Notes under the pieces: generated by a model
What the model was told of the DNA's origin: nothing
The model's input: the letters and a program-made list of their open reading frames with translations, nothing else
Databases searched by the model: none
Assembly (NCBI RefSeq): GCF_018595675.2
Contig: NZ_CP092333.1
Span: 3,558,001-3,622,000, forward strand
DNA length: 64,000 nt
Direction: 5' to 3'
Source of the DNA: Flavihumibacter fluvii
GTDB lineage: Bacteria > Bacteroidota > Bacteroidia > Chitinophagales > Chitinophagaceae
Shown: in pieces, positions 27,866 to 36,544 of the stretch
Layout: each line of letters opens with the position of its first letter
Position numbering within the stretch: position 1 is the first letter of the stretch
Made by a program: the position numbers and the translations under genes

Positions 27866-28018
27866 AAAATTGGCGTTAACTGTTGAGGATAAATGTACGA
27901 CTGACGCTTACAACAATATTCACAAAATTTGACACTTGCTTATCGGATTTTCCCTTTTATCCGCATGGTAAGGATATTGTTAGTAAATTATCCGGAGAAA
28001 CGATTTAAACTGAATGCC

Positions 28019-29338
28019 ATGACAAATCATCGTCGGAAATTCCTTCGCACAACCGGTAGCCTGTTACTGGGATCAGCCGTCCTTCCAGCCATCGGGGCAG
28101 ACCTGTTAGCAGCATATCCCTCGCGGCTGGGCGCCGCAGACCGCCTGAATGTTGGTGTAATTGGCGTTAACGGCATGGGCTGGAGCGACCTGCAGGCCAT
28201 ACTGAAAATCGATGGGGTAAAATGTATCGCCCTATGTGATGTGGATGACAACGTGCTGCAAAAAAGGGCCGCAGAACTACAGAAGATCAACATGCCCGTA
28301 AAGACCTATAATGATTACCGGAAATTACTGGACAATAAGGAAGTAGACATTGTGATCATCGGAACACCAGATCACTGGCATTGCCTGATGATGGTCGCCG
28401 CATGTGCCGCCGGGAAACATGTGTATGTAGAAAAGCCTTGTGGTAATTCCATCACTGAATGCCGCATAATGGAAGAAGCCCAGGTGAAATACAAGAGCAT
28501 TGTGCAGGTTGGTCAATGGCAAAGAAGTGCCCCGCATTTCCAGGATGCCATCGCTTTTGTACACAGTGGGAAACTGGGAAATATCCGCACGGTAAAATCA
28601 TGGGCTTACATGGGCTGGATGAAACCGGTTCCGATTTTACCCGACGGACCTGTTCCGGCGGGAGTGGATTACAATACCTGGCTAGGGCCAGCCACCAAAC
28701 GGCCTTTCAATGCCAATCGTTTTCATTTCAATTTCCGCTGGTTCTGGGATTATGCAGGCGGACTGATGACCGACTGGGGCGTGCACATGATCGATTATGC
28801 CTTGCTGGGAATGAAGGCCGGCTTTCCCAAACAGGTCGTAGCATCAGGAGGCAAGATGGCCTACCCGGATGATGCTGCCGAAACACCAGATACGCTGACC
28901 ACTATTTACGAATACGAAAAATTCAACCTGGTCTGGGAACAAGCCACAGGCATAGACCTTGGCCCATTTGGATTGACCCATGGTACAGCATTCATAGGGA
29001 ACAATGGCACCCTGGTACTTAACCGTGAAGGCTGGTATGTGACTGCTGAAGGTGAAAAGATGCAGGCCGTGCCCATGCAAAAAGACCAGGGCAATTCACT
29101 GGTACGCCATATGCAGAATTTTGTGGATGCCATCCGCGCCGGCAATGGCAGCAACCTGCATACACCGATACAGGAAGCCTCCAAAACAGCACAGGTTTGC
29201 CAGTTGGGAAATATCGCTTTCCGCACCCGTGAAAAATTAAGCTGGAATGCTACGACCAATTCTTTTGATCTGGACGCCGCCAAAAAACTGATGACTGCAG
29301 GTTACCATAACGGGTACAGCCTTCCGAAACTGGGCTAA
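28019..29338 (+). CDS. Exported Gfo/Idh/MocA-family oxidoreductase
   Basis: Protein of 440 residues from the ATG at 28019, where a twin-arginine signal begins (NHRRKFLRTTGSLLLGSA). The Rossmann domain has VGVIGVNGMGWSD and the family motif VEKPCGN; the C-terminal substrate domain has NFRWFWDYAGGLMTDWG with HMIDY. Exported members of this family keep a tightly bound NAD(H) and act on sugars, often in glycan-utilisation loci. Divergently transcribed from GH127 across about 150 bases, and followed by a terminator. A sugar or sugar-derivative substrate is inferred. Confidence 0.87.
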   Translation: MTNHRRKFLRTTGSLLLGSAVLPAIGADLLAAYPSRLGAADRLNVGVIGVNGMGWSDLQAILKIDGVKCIALCDVDDNVLQKRAAELQKINMPVKTYNDYRKLLDNKEVDIVIIGTPDHWHCLMMVAACAAGKHVYVEKPCGNSITECRIMEEAQVKYKSIVQVGQWQRSAPHFQDAIAFVHSGKLGNIRTVKSWAYMGWMKPVPILPDGPVPAGVDYNTWLGPATKRPFNANRFHFNFRWFWDYAGGLMTDWGVHMIDYALLGMKAGFPKQVVASGGKMAYPDDAAETPDTLTTIYEYEKFNLVWEQATGIDLGPFGLTHGTAFIGNNGTLVLNREGWYVTAEGEKMQAVPMQKDQGNSLVRHMQNFVDAIRAGNGSNLHTPIQEASKTAQVCQLGNIAFRTREKLSWNATTNSFDLDAAKKLMTAGYHNGYSLPKLG

Positions 29339-29366
29339 TATGTAATTAATAGATGTCAATATTTAC

Positions 29367-29394
29367 AAAGCGATCACCTTAGCGTGATCGCTTT
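29367..29394 (+). terminator. Rho-independent terminator after the Gfo/Idh gene
   Basis: Perfect 11-base-pair stem (AAAGCGATCAC / GTGATCGCTTT) with a 6-base loop, followed by CATTTTAT on the plus strand. It lies 28 bases after the stop codon and 38 bases before the permease start, so the permease probably needs its own promoter or depends on partial read-through. Confidence 0.8.
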
Positions 29395-29431
29395 CATTTT
29401 ATATCTTACAGCAGCTGAAACCAACACAAAC

Positions 29432-30835
29432 ATGAGCGAGAGCAATTTTAAACCGACCCTGAGATTATTGGATGCAACGATGATCGTAGCCGGATCGATG
29501 ATCGGTTCCGGGATCTTTATTGTAAGTGCAGATATTACCCGCAATATCGGTGGCGCCGGATGGCTCATCGCCGTCTGGCTCATTACAGGATTCATGACCA
29601 TCACTGCTGCATTGAGTTATGGCGAACTGAGTGCCATGTTCCCAAAAGCAGGCGGGCAATATGTGTACCTGAAAGAAGCTTATAACCCATTGGTGGGTTT
29701 TTTATATGGATGGAGTTTCTTCGCGGTGATACAAACGGCTACCATCGCAGCTGTGGCCGTGGCGTTTGCAAAATTCACCGCCTACCTTTTTCCGGCCATC
29801 AGTGAAGACAAGGTAGCGCTGGACCTTGGTTTCATGACGATCTCACCGGCACAGCTTTTATCTATCGTGGTAATAGTGATCCTGACGGCGATCAATACCC
29901 GGGGCATTAAAAGCGGGAAATTGATCCAGACCACGTTCACCCTAACGAAACTATTCAGCCTGTTTGGTTTGATACTTTTCGGGCTGATGGCATTTCGGGC
30001 AGATGTATGGACGGCCAACTGGTCAAATGCCTGGGCGCTTCAGTCCAGGACACCAGCGGGGGTTTTAGGTGACTACACTTTATTTGCGGCATTAGGCGCT
30101 GTTGCTGCTTCCATGGTAGGCACCATATTCAGCAGTGATTCCTGGAACAATGTGACTTTCATTGCAGGAGAGATCAAAAATCCCCAGCGCAATATCGGCC
30201 TGAGCCTTTTCCTGGGAACCCTGATCGTTACCGTTATATATGTATTGACCAATGTGATGTATACGGCCGTCCTGCCTTTAAATGAAATTGCGGGAGCTGA
30301 AAAAGACCGGGTAGCTGTTACTGCGGCCCAGGTAATTTTTGGTCATGCAGGAACTCTGATCATTGCCATCATGATCATGATCTCCACTTTCGGTTGTAAC
30401 AATGGCCTGATCCTGGCAGGGGCAAGGGTGTACTATACCATGGCAAAAGACGGACTGTTTTTCAACAAGGCCGGAAGCCTGAATACCAATGGTGTACCTG
30501 CTTATGCATTATGGCTGCAATGCGTATTTGCCTGTGCCTGGAGCCTCAGTGGGAAATACGGGCAACTGCTGGATATGATCTCGTTTGTAGTGGTGGGCTT
30601 CTATATGCTCACCATTGCCGGAATATTCATCCTCCGCAAAAAAAGGCCCGATGCAGAAAGGCCCTATAAGGCATTTGGATATCCCGTGCTGCCCATAATT
30701 TATATTGTGATGGGACTAAGCTTCTGCATCTTACTGATCATTTTTAAACCTGCTTTTACCTGGCCCGGACTGATCATCACTTTATTGGGGATTCCAATTT
30801 ATTCGATGCTCCCGGGGAAGAAAACCGGCGCGTAA
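29432..30835 (+). CDS. APC-superfamily amino-acid permease
   Basis: Inner-membrane transporter of 467 residues from the ATG at 29432. The first helix has the APC substrate-binding stretch IVAGSMIGSGIFIVSADI, and about 12 helices follow. It resembles LAT-type exchangers and permeases. It is convergent with, and three bases from, the D-hydroxyproline dehydrogenase operon. Its position among hydroxyproline catabolic genes makes import of hydroxyproline or hydroxyproline-containing products a reasonable inference; specificity cannot be read from sequence. Confidence 0.85.
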   Translation: MSESNFKPTLRLLDATMIVAGSMIGSGIFIVSADITRNIGGAGWLIAVWLITGFMTITAALSYGELSAMFPKAGGQYVYLKEAYNPLVGFLYGWSFFAVIQTATIAAVAVAFAKFTAYLFPAISEDKVALDLGFMTISPAQLLSIVVIVILTAINTRGIKSGKLIQTTFTLTKLFSLFGLILFGLMAFRADVWTANWSNAWALQSRTPAGVLGDYTLFAALGAVAASMVGTIFSSDSWNNVTFIAGEIKNPQRNIGLSLFLGTLIVTVIYVLTNVMYTAVLPLNEIAGAEKDRVAVTAAQVIFGHAGTLIIAIMIMISTFGCNNGLILAGARVYYTMAKDGLFFNKAGSLNTNGVPAYALWLQCVFACAWSLSGKYGQLLDMISFVVVGFYMLTIAGIFILRKKRPDAERPYKAFGYPVLPIIYIVMGLSFCILLIIFKPAFTWPGLIITLLGIPIYSMLPGKKTGA

Positions 30836-30838
30836 TCG

Positions 30839-32080
30839 TTAAAACCGGTTAGGGTCAAAAGCTTCTATGGCAACAGACGTCTTTTGGTGGGAAGCAAGCT
30901 CAGCAACGAGTTTACCGGTAGCCGGCCCAAGGCTCAGGCCCATCATGGCATGCCCCCCGGCCACAATCAGGTTATCTAACGACTTTGCATAACCGATATA
31001 TGGCAGGCCATCCGGAGAACAAGGCCGGAAACCATACCAGACATCTTTTTTTTCAGGCATTGCCAGCTGCAGGTCGGGGAAATAGGCAGGTATTGACTCA
31101 ACAATCCCTTGTACGCGGGTCATATTAACGGTGTTATTCACCGGACCCAACTCCATCGTTCCACCATACCGCATCTTACCCGCCATGGGCGTAATAGCCA
31201 CCCTGGCCTCACATAAAATAGCAGGGATATTCAGGCTCTGCCGCGGTTGGTCAATCGTAAAAGAATAGCCCTTGCCCGGCATGATCGGAATACGCTGTCC
31301 GCATAAATGCATCAGCTCACCCAGCCAGGAACCGGCAGCAAAAACAAATACATCACCGCCAACCGACTGGTCGCCTAATTCAACAGCACTGATCCGGCCA
31401 TTATGGCGCTGGATATTTTTTACGGATTTACCGGTAAGTATCGTAACCCCACGTGCTATTAACAGCGCCGACAATTGCCTGTTGAGTTTGTTGGGATAAA
31501 GATGCGCATCACATTTATAATGAATAGCACCTAAAACATCCAGTTTGATGCCTGGTTCCAGCAACTGTGCCTGGTCTTTGCTGAGGGTATCCACATCCAA
31601 CCCCATTTTCCGTGCCTTTTCAGCAAGGTGTATTTCTTCTTCAGCTGTTTTATGGTCCCTGAAATACATCAGGATGCCTTTCCGTTCATAGCTGAAATCA
31701 AATCTAGGTAGGGCCTTCAACGATTCGTAAAGGGAGCGGCTCAATAAATTGATATCCCTTAAGTAAGGGCCTGCCTTTTCTACTTTTGAGGCGGTGGCAC
31801 TTTGCTTGAATTTTAATCCCCAGGAGACCAGGTTCCAGCTTAATGATGGCTTTACATAAAAAGGGCTTTTCTCATCGAACATCCAGCGAATGCCCTGTGA
31901 GATAATACCCGGGGCAGCCAATGGTACAAAATGACTGGGCACGATCATGCCGAGGTTGCCATAGGAGCAATTATCGGATAAATCGGACCGGTCAATCACA
32001 GTTACTTCATAACCGGCTTCCGACAAATAATAAGCACTGCACAACCCAATGATCCCTCCGCCTATAATGACTGCTTTCAT
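30839..32080 (-). CDS. D-amino-acid dehydrogenase, likely cis-4-hydroxy-D-proline dehydrogenase
   Basis: FAD enzyme of 413 residues of the DadA/glycine-oxidase superfamily: N-terminal GGGIIGLCSAYYLS, and C-terminal YGFRPCSPDGLPYIG and GGHAMMGLSLGPATG. In the epimerase route of hydroxyproline degradation a DadA-like enzyme oxidises cis-4-hydroxy-D-proline to 1-pyrroline-4-hydroxy-2-carboxylate. It lies in one operon with the next two enzymes of that route (5-base gap to the aldehyde dehydrogenase), which makes the assignment strong. Other D-amino acids remain possible. Confidence 0.88.
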   Translation of the reverse strand: MKAVIIGGGIIGLCSAYYLSEAGYEVTVIDRSDLSDNCSYGNLGMIVPSHFVPLAAPGIISQGIRWMFDEKSPFYVKPSLSWNLVSWGLKFKQSATASKVEKAGPYLRDINLLSRSLYESLKALPRFDFSYERKGILMYFRDHKTAEEEIHLAEKARKMGLDVDTLSKDQAQLLEPGIKLDVLGAIHYKCDAHLYPNKLNRQLSALLIARGVTILTGKSVKNIQRHNGRISAVELGDQSVGGDVFVFAAGSWLGELMHLCGQRIPIMPGKGYSFTIDQPRQSLNIPAILCEARVAITPMAGKMRYGGTMELGPVNNTVNMTRVQGIVESIPAYFPDLQLAMPEKKDVWYGFRPCSPDGLPYIGYAKSLDNLIVAGGHAMMGLSLGPATGKLVAELASHQKTSVAIEAFDPNRF

Positions 32081-32085
32081 AAATT

Positions 32086-33684
32086 CTACGCGACTATTGG
32101 TTCACGGGTATAGGCACCATTCACTTTTCTCATAATGCCCAGCGGGTTAGCATCCTGCAGGCAGGCAGGCAATGATGCCGGTGGACAATCCTGCAAACAA
32201 ACCGGTCGCAGGAATCTTTTCATGGCTTCTGCTCCAACTGATGTAGACCTTGCGTCTGTTGTAGCAGGAAAAGGGCCGCCATGCACCATAGCATGACAAA
32301 CTTCCACACCTGTTGGTACATTGTTATAAATCAACCGGCCCACATGGCCTGATAAAGCATCGATAATTTCCTGGTGAGCAGCGAGGTCCGATTCAATAGC
32401 AAAGACGGCGCCAGTCAGTTGTCCATGCAAACCTTGCATGGCCGCCAGCATTTCCCGTGCATCATCACAGACCACCAGCATAGAGGCTGGTCCGAATATT
32501 TCATCCTGGAGTACAGGATGCTGTATAAAAGCTTTTGCACTCACCTGTAACAGGCTGGGGCTACCTTTATGGCTTCCTGATTCATTTGCCCCCTCCAGTA
32601 AAACAGCCACACCCTCTACGGCACTTATTTTCTGGCGATCACGGTAATAACTTGAACAGATGCCCTGGTTCAGCATAGTACCGGCAGGAATTGCCTGCAG
32701 TGCGGATTTCAGGTCAGTTATAAATTGCTCGCTGGCTTCATCCCTTAACAGGAACAACAATCCCGGATTGGTACAAAACTGTCCGACACCCAGTGTAATT
32801 GAACCCGCTAATTGTTGCGCCAGTGCGGCTGGATCTTGTTTCAGTTTCCCGGGAAATAACAAGACCGGATTGATACTGCTCATCTCTGCATATACGGGAA
32901 TCGGTGTATGCCGGTCATTCGTGGCTGTTTTATACAAAGACATACCTGCGCGGAAAGAACCGGTAAACCCGATGGCTTTGATACCCTCATGTTTAGCCAG
33001 GTCCTGGCCGAGAGTTGCGCCTTCTCCAACCAGTGCAGAAAAAACTCCGTCAGGCATACCGGTTTTCAGTGCAGCGGCCTGTACAGCAGTAGCCATCAGT
33101 TCATTTGTGCCCAGGTGCGAGCTATGTGCTTTCACGATCACAGGGCATCCGGCTGCAAGGGCAGATGCAGTATCACCGCCGGCGGTAGAAAATGCAAAGG
33201 GAAAATTACTCGCAGCAAATACAGCAACGGGTCCAACCGGTACCTGCATTTTTCGCAGGTCAGCGCGGGGAAGCGGTTTCCGGTCAGGTTGTGCTGTATC
33301 GATCACTGCTTCAACCCAGGAACCTTCTTTCAGTATGGAAGCAAATAAGCGAAGCTGGTTAACCGTGCGGTCGCGCTCACCGGTAAGGCGGGCAAGTGGC
33401 AATCCAGACTCAAGATTGGCGCGTTCCAGTAACGGATCGCCAATGGCTATGATTTCTTCAGCAATTGCCTCCAGGAACTTCGCCCTTTCCAGGGCAGACA
33501 AACGACTGAAAACAGGAAAAGCCTTCGTTGCTTTTTGAATGGCCAGTTCAACTTCATTGGCCGAAGCAATGGAAAAACCTTCTGACAAAAAAGCACCCTT
33601 CAGGGTGCTGAATGCATAAATTTTTTCTTTCTGATCTGCGGATCTTTCGAGTCCGATTATACTATGCCCAGTTAGCATCTGCAT
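32086..33684 (-). CDS. Alpha-ketoglutaric semialdehyde dehydrogenase (2,5-dioxovalerate dehydrogenase)
   Basis: Aldehyde dehydrogenase of 532 residues, the size and type of the KGSADH family. The catalytic Glu is in YAEMSSINPV and the nucleophilic Cys in GVGQFCTNPG; GFTGSFRAG fits the cofactor-binding region. It oxidises 2-oxoglutarate semialdehyde to 2-oxoglutarate, the last step of hydroxyproline (and of L-arabinose non-phosphorylative) breakdown. The start (ATG at 33684 or 33678) overlaps the end of the upstream deaminase gene by about 20 bases. Note that L-arabinose degraded by the Weimberg-type route would end in the same semialdehyde, so one enzyme could serve both halves of an arabinosyl-hydroxyproline substrate (inference). 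Confidence 0.9.
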   Translation of the reverse strand: MQMLTGHSIIGLERSADQKEKIYAFSTLKGAFLSEGFSIASANEVELAIQKATKAFPVFSRLSALERAKFLEAIAEEIIAIGDPLLERANLESGLPLARLTGERDRTVNQLRLFASILKEGSWVEAVIDTAQPDRKPLPRADLRKMQVPVGPVAVFAASNFPFAFSTAGGDTASALAAGCPVIVKAHSSHLGTNELMATAVQAAALKTGMPDGVFSALVGEGATLGQDLAKHEGIKAIGFTGSFRAGMSLYKTATNDRHTPIPVYAEMSSINPVLLFPGKLKQDPAALAQQLAGSITLGVGQFCTNPGLLFLLRDEASEQFITDLKSALQAIPAGTMLNQGICSSYYRDRQKISAVEGVAVLLEGANESGSHKGSPSLLQVSAKAFIQHPVLQDEIFGPASMLVVCDDAREMLAAMQGLHGQLTGAVFAIESDLAAHQEIIDALSGHVGRLIYNNVPTGVEVCHAMVHGGPFPATTDARSTSVGAEAMKRFLRPVCLQDCPPASLPACLQDANPLGIMRKVNGAYTREPIVA

Positions 33685-34606
33685 GCGTTTTTAAATGTAA
33701 GTAATCAGGCAAAACAGGGCGAACAGCGAGTGCATCATGAATGGTTTTCAAAACAGTGGTTCTTTCATCGCCCGTTAATACCAGGCGTGGTGCCCGAACA
33801 TATTCACTGCCGATGCCTGTTATGCTGGCAGCCAGTTTTATGTACTGCACCAGTTTCGGTTGGATATCCAGTTCAAGCAATGGCATGAACCACCTGTAAA
33901 TCGCCAGTGCTTCCTGGATCCGGCCGGCTTTCACCAACCTGAAAATGGCCACGGTCTCTGCAGGGAATGCATCCACCAGTCCGGCTACCCAGCCATCAGC
34001 ACCCACTACCAGGCTCTCCAGCGCAACCGGATCAACTCCGGTCAGGATCTTATAACGATCTCCGAATCGGTTGATCATCCGTGTTATATTCATGGTATTT
34101 CTCGTCGATTCCTTTACTGCCTCTATGTTCTTGCAAGGTAACATTTGTTCAAACATATCCAGTGTGATCTCGATCTTATAATCTACCGGATTATTGTACA
34201 ATAAAATCGGAAGTGATGTTTTATTGGCAACATCCATAAAAAAGCGGACGGTTTCCTCATCAGAAGCTTTATATCGCATGGGTGGCAGGAGCATCAGTCC
34301 GTCTGCACCATTGGCCTCTGCCTCTTTAGCCTGGTCAATAGCTTCTTTAGTACTTTGTTCGGCAATATTGACGAGTACCGGGAAACCGGCGTCGGCAATT
34401 TCTTTTGAATAAATCAACAACTCTTTTTTCTCCTGGCGCAACAATGTGCTGGCTTCTCCCAATGATCCGCCAATAATTACGCCATCAACACCTGCAGCAA
34501 TCTGAGCATCCAGGTTAATTTTATACATAGAAAAATCGACCTGCCCATTGTTATCAAACGGGGTCAATAAGGCCGGATAAACGCCACTCCAGTTAATTGT
34601 TGCCAT
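33662..34606 (-). CDS. DapA-family 1-pyrroline-4-hydroxy-2-carboxylate deaminase
   Basis: Class I aldolase-fold enzyme of 314 residues of the dihydrodipicolinate synthase family. The Schiff-base lysine is Lys165 (EAVKEST) and the conserved tyrosine Tyr137 (LLYNNP); GGSLGEASTL corresponds to the carboxylate-binding loop. In hydroxyproline operons this family member deaminates and dehydrates pyrroline-4-hydroxy-2-carboxylate to 2-oxoglutarate semialdehyde. First gene of the three-gene catabolic operon. DHDPS-like or keto-deoxy sugar aldolase activity is an alternative that the neighbours make unlikely. Confidence 0.88.
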   Translation of the reverse strand: MATINWSGVYPALLTPFDNNGQVDFSMYKINLDAQIAAGVDGVIIGGSLGEASTLLRQEKKELLIYSKEIADAGFPVLVNIAEQSTKEAIDQAKEAEANGADGLMLLPPMRYKASDEETVRFFMDVANKTSLPILLYNNPVDYKIEITLDMFEQMLPCKNIEAVKESTRNTMNITRMINRFGDRYKILTGVDPVALESLVVGADGWVAGLVDAFPAETVAIFRLVKAGRIQEALAIYRWFMPLLELDIQPKLVQYIKLAASITGIGSEYVRAPRLVLTGDERTTVLKTIHDALAVRPVLPDYLHLKTHADANWA

Positions 34607-34632
34607 AAAAGAAATGTTTTGATATTATACGT

Positions 34633-34640
34633 CAAAGATA
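34633..34640 (-). promoter_or_regulatory. Candidate -7 element of the hydroxyproline catabolic operon
   Basis: Minus-strand TATCTTTG matches the Bacteroidota -7 consensus TAnnTTTG and lies 27 bases before the first start codon. No TTG is found at the usual 19-base distance, so this would be a promoter that needs an activator, or a chance match. Confidence 0.4.
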
Positions 34641-34696
34641 AGTGCAGCAGGCCCGTTTGCCTATCAGCTATTTAATTTAAAATTTACCATTTTTAA

Positions 34697-34716
34697 CTGC
34701 TATTAAAAAATAGCAG
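34697..34716 (-). terminator. Hairpin between the DUF885 gene and the hydroxyproline operon
   Basis: Eight-base-pair stem (CTGCTATT / AATAGCAG) with a 4-base A loop, starting four bases after the DUF885 stop codon. It is AT-rich and lacks a good T-run on the minus strand (TTAAAAATGG follows), so termination may be partial, leaving read-through from the SusC-SusD-DUF885 operon into the catabolic genes. Confidence 0.5.
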
Positions 34717-34719
34717 ATT

Positions 34720-36456
34720 TTATTTTGCCGATAACGGGTAGAACCGCCATTGTGTAGTAAAATCTTTAGCCGGCGGCTTCCCTGATAATAAAGTGCGCAA
34801 TAGTTCCACGGGCATTTGATTTTCCCGGAGAACGGCATCATGGAATTGTTTGGCGGTCATTTTACCGGAACCCACCAGCTCTTTATTCAAGGCATAAAAC
34901 TGGAGTCCGCCAATTAAGTAGGCCACCTGATACAAAGGGCCATAGCCGCCTGTAAATGAGCGGCGGACCTCTCCTTCTGCATTAGCGCGTTCATGGCCAA
35001 CCCGGTCTACAAGGAAATCAATACATTGTTGCGGCGTCCATTTTCCCAGGTGGTAATTCAGAGAAAAAATGATCCGGGCGCAACGGTGCATCCGCCAGAA
35101 CAGCATCCCGATCTTATCTTCCGGTCCGCGTGGGAATCCTTTATCCCACAATAATAATTCCCAGTACAATGACCAGCCTTCTATCCAGAATGGGGTATAG
35201 AAATTACGGTAGCTGCGGTAACGGCTGTTCATAAACATCTGCAAATGATGCCCGGCGATAAGTTCATGGTGTACAGTTGCCCTGGAAAAATGCGGATTAT
35301 TTCCCCGCATGCTCATCAGTTTGTCTTCTTCTTTCATGGTGTTGGTGGGATAGGAAATAATAATTTCTTCGCCGCCCAAAAAAAACGGGTTCACCAATTG
35401 CCGTTCAGGTGTCATCATGCTCATCCGCCAGGTTTCTTCTGCGATGGGTGGAATGGTGACCAGGTCATTCTTCTTCAGGAAATCAACGCTTTGGTTGTAG
35501 AGGTCAAGGATCATTTCAGGTTGCTTGCCCACGGGCACATAGGTGTTCTTAACTTTTTCCTGGGCCTTTTTCCAATCTGTGCCAAAGCCCATTTCAGCAG
35601 TGGCCTTTAATAATTCTTTATCGCACCAGGCAAATTCTTTCTCGGCAATGCTGATCAATTCTTCCGGTGAATAGGCAATGAATTCCTGCTTAAGTTGCCG
35701 GATGATCTCAGCCTGCCCGATTGGCCTGCCAATGATCCCGGAACCATCATCAGCACCCGCAGAATTCTTCCGGGCCTGCTTTACCAGGTTCTGTCCATAC
35801 AGTTTCAACAGGCTGTCGGTTGCAGGATATGGCACTGCAGTCCACCAGGAATATACCGGGTCATAGCCTTTATAAAACTCATCCACGGATTTCAATGCCA
35901 TGGCAAGGTCATTCCCCAATTTCTGGACAGCAAATGCCGTGGGCAGGTCAACCTGTTTATCAGTCTCCAGTTTTTTCAGGGCAGTGTTCAGTTGGGTCGT
36001 CCAACCGGCCATGGACTTTGCCAATTGGGCTGCATCGGGAACAGCCCCGCGGCGGCGGGATTTCTCTACACCAAACACTTCTTCCGCGAAGGGCAGGTAC
36101 TTATAGGCCAGCCGGAAATTCTTTTCATCCGTTGCCAGATTGACCTGGTCATCCTGGAGGTTGCGGCGGAATAAAATAAGATCCACTTTCCCTTCATTAC
36201 TCAATTGGTCAAAATTGAACCGGGCCAGTATTTGGGAATACTGCTGGTTTAGTGCTACCAGCCTGGCTATCCTTTCCGGCGATGACTCCAGGAAGTAAAA
36301 CCGGTCGAGGCTTCCGCGGTCTTCGCGGTATTGTATGATGGTATTCGTAAGTTCAGAGGCCTGGAGGGCTTGTTCGGCTGTGGTTTGCACCTGGGCTGGA
36401 ACCAGGACCGGAGCCAGCAGGAGGCAGCAAAAAGCCAACCCAACTATTTTTTTCAT
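34720..36456 (-). CDS. DUF885 family peptidase-like exported enzyme
   Basis: Protein of 578 residues from the ATG at 36456, where a signal peptide begins (MKKIVGLAFCCLLLAPVLVPAQ). The DUF885 hallmark HHELIAGHHLQ (an HE-x3-GHH zinc-type motif) lies in the C-terminal third, followed by FWIEGWSLYWELL. The fold resembles M32/gluzincin-type metallopeptidases; activity of the family is poorly characterised. It is the third gene of a SusC-SusD-DUF885 operon. With hydroxyproline catabolism next door I infer that it trims imported proline/hydroxyproline-rich peptides in the periplasm. Confidence 0.85.
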   Translation of the reverse strand: MKKIVGLAFCCLLLAPVLVPAQVQTTAEQALQASELTNTIIQYREDRGSLDRFYFLESSPERIARLVALNQQYSQILARFNFDQLSNEGKVDLILFRRNLQDDQVNLATDEKNFRLAYKYLPFAEEVFGVEKSRRRGAVPDAAQLAKSMAGWTTQLNTALKKLETDKQVDLPTAFAVQKLGNDLAMALKSVDEFYKGYDPVYSWWTAVPYPATDSLLKLYGQNLVKQARKNSAGADDGSGIIGRPIGQAEIIRQLKQEFIAYSPEELISIAEKEFAWCDKELLKATAEMGFGTDWKKAQEKVKNTYVPVGKQPEMILDLYNQSVDFLKKNDLVTIPPIAEETWRMSMMTPERQLVNPFFLGGEEIIISYPTNTMKEEDKLMSMRGNNPHFSRATVHHELIAGHHLQMFMNSRYRSYRNFYTPFWIEGWSLYWELLLWDKGFPRGPEDKIGMLFWRMHRCARIIFSLNYHLGKWTPQQCIDFLVDRVGHERANAEGEVRRSFTGGYGPLYQVAYLIGGLQFYALNKELVGSGKMTAKQFHDAVLRENQMPVELLRTLLSGKPPAKDFTTQWRFYPLSAK

Positions 36457-36544
36457 CGTGATGGTGTTTGTTGATTCAATATATACTAAACGACTCATCC
36501 GGAGATGAGTCGCCATTAACAATCCGAAAAACTGCCAAACAAGC

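Noticed and set aside
27866-28018. Inverted CGGAT / ATCCG segments in the divergent GH127 - Gfo/Idh promoter region
   Set aside because: Only five paired bases with a 10-base spacer; could be an AraC-type site but is too short to support.
32660-33538. Antisense frame of about 292 codons opposite the semialdehyde dehydrogenase
   Set aside because: Composition is rich in Ser, Pro and Cys with no family features; the minus strand is a clear aldehyde dehydrogenase with catalytic Glu and Cys.
24254-34628. Shared 14-mer TGTTTTGATATTAT at 24254-24267 and 34615-34628, both in promoter-type regions
   Set aside because: In 64 kb of this composition several 14-base matches are expected by chance, and the flanks do not align.
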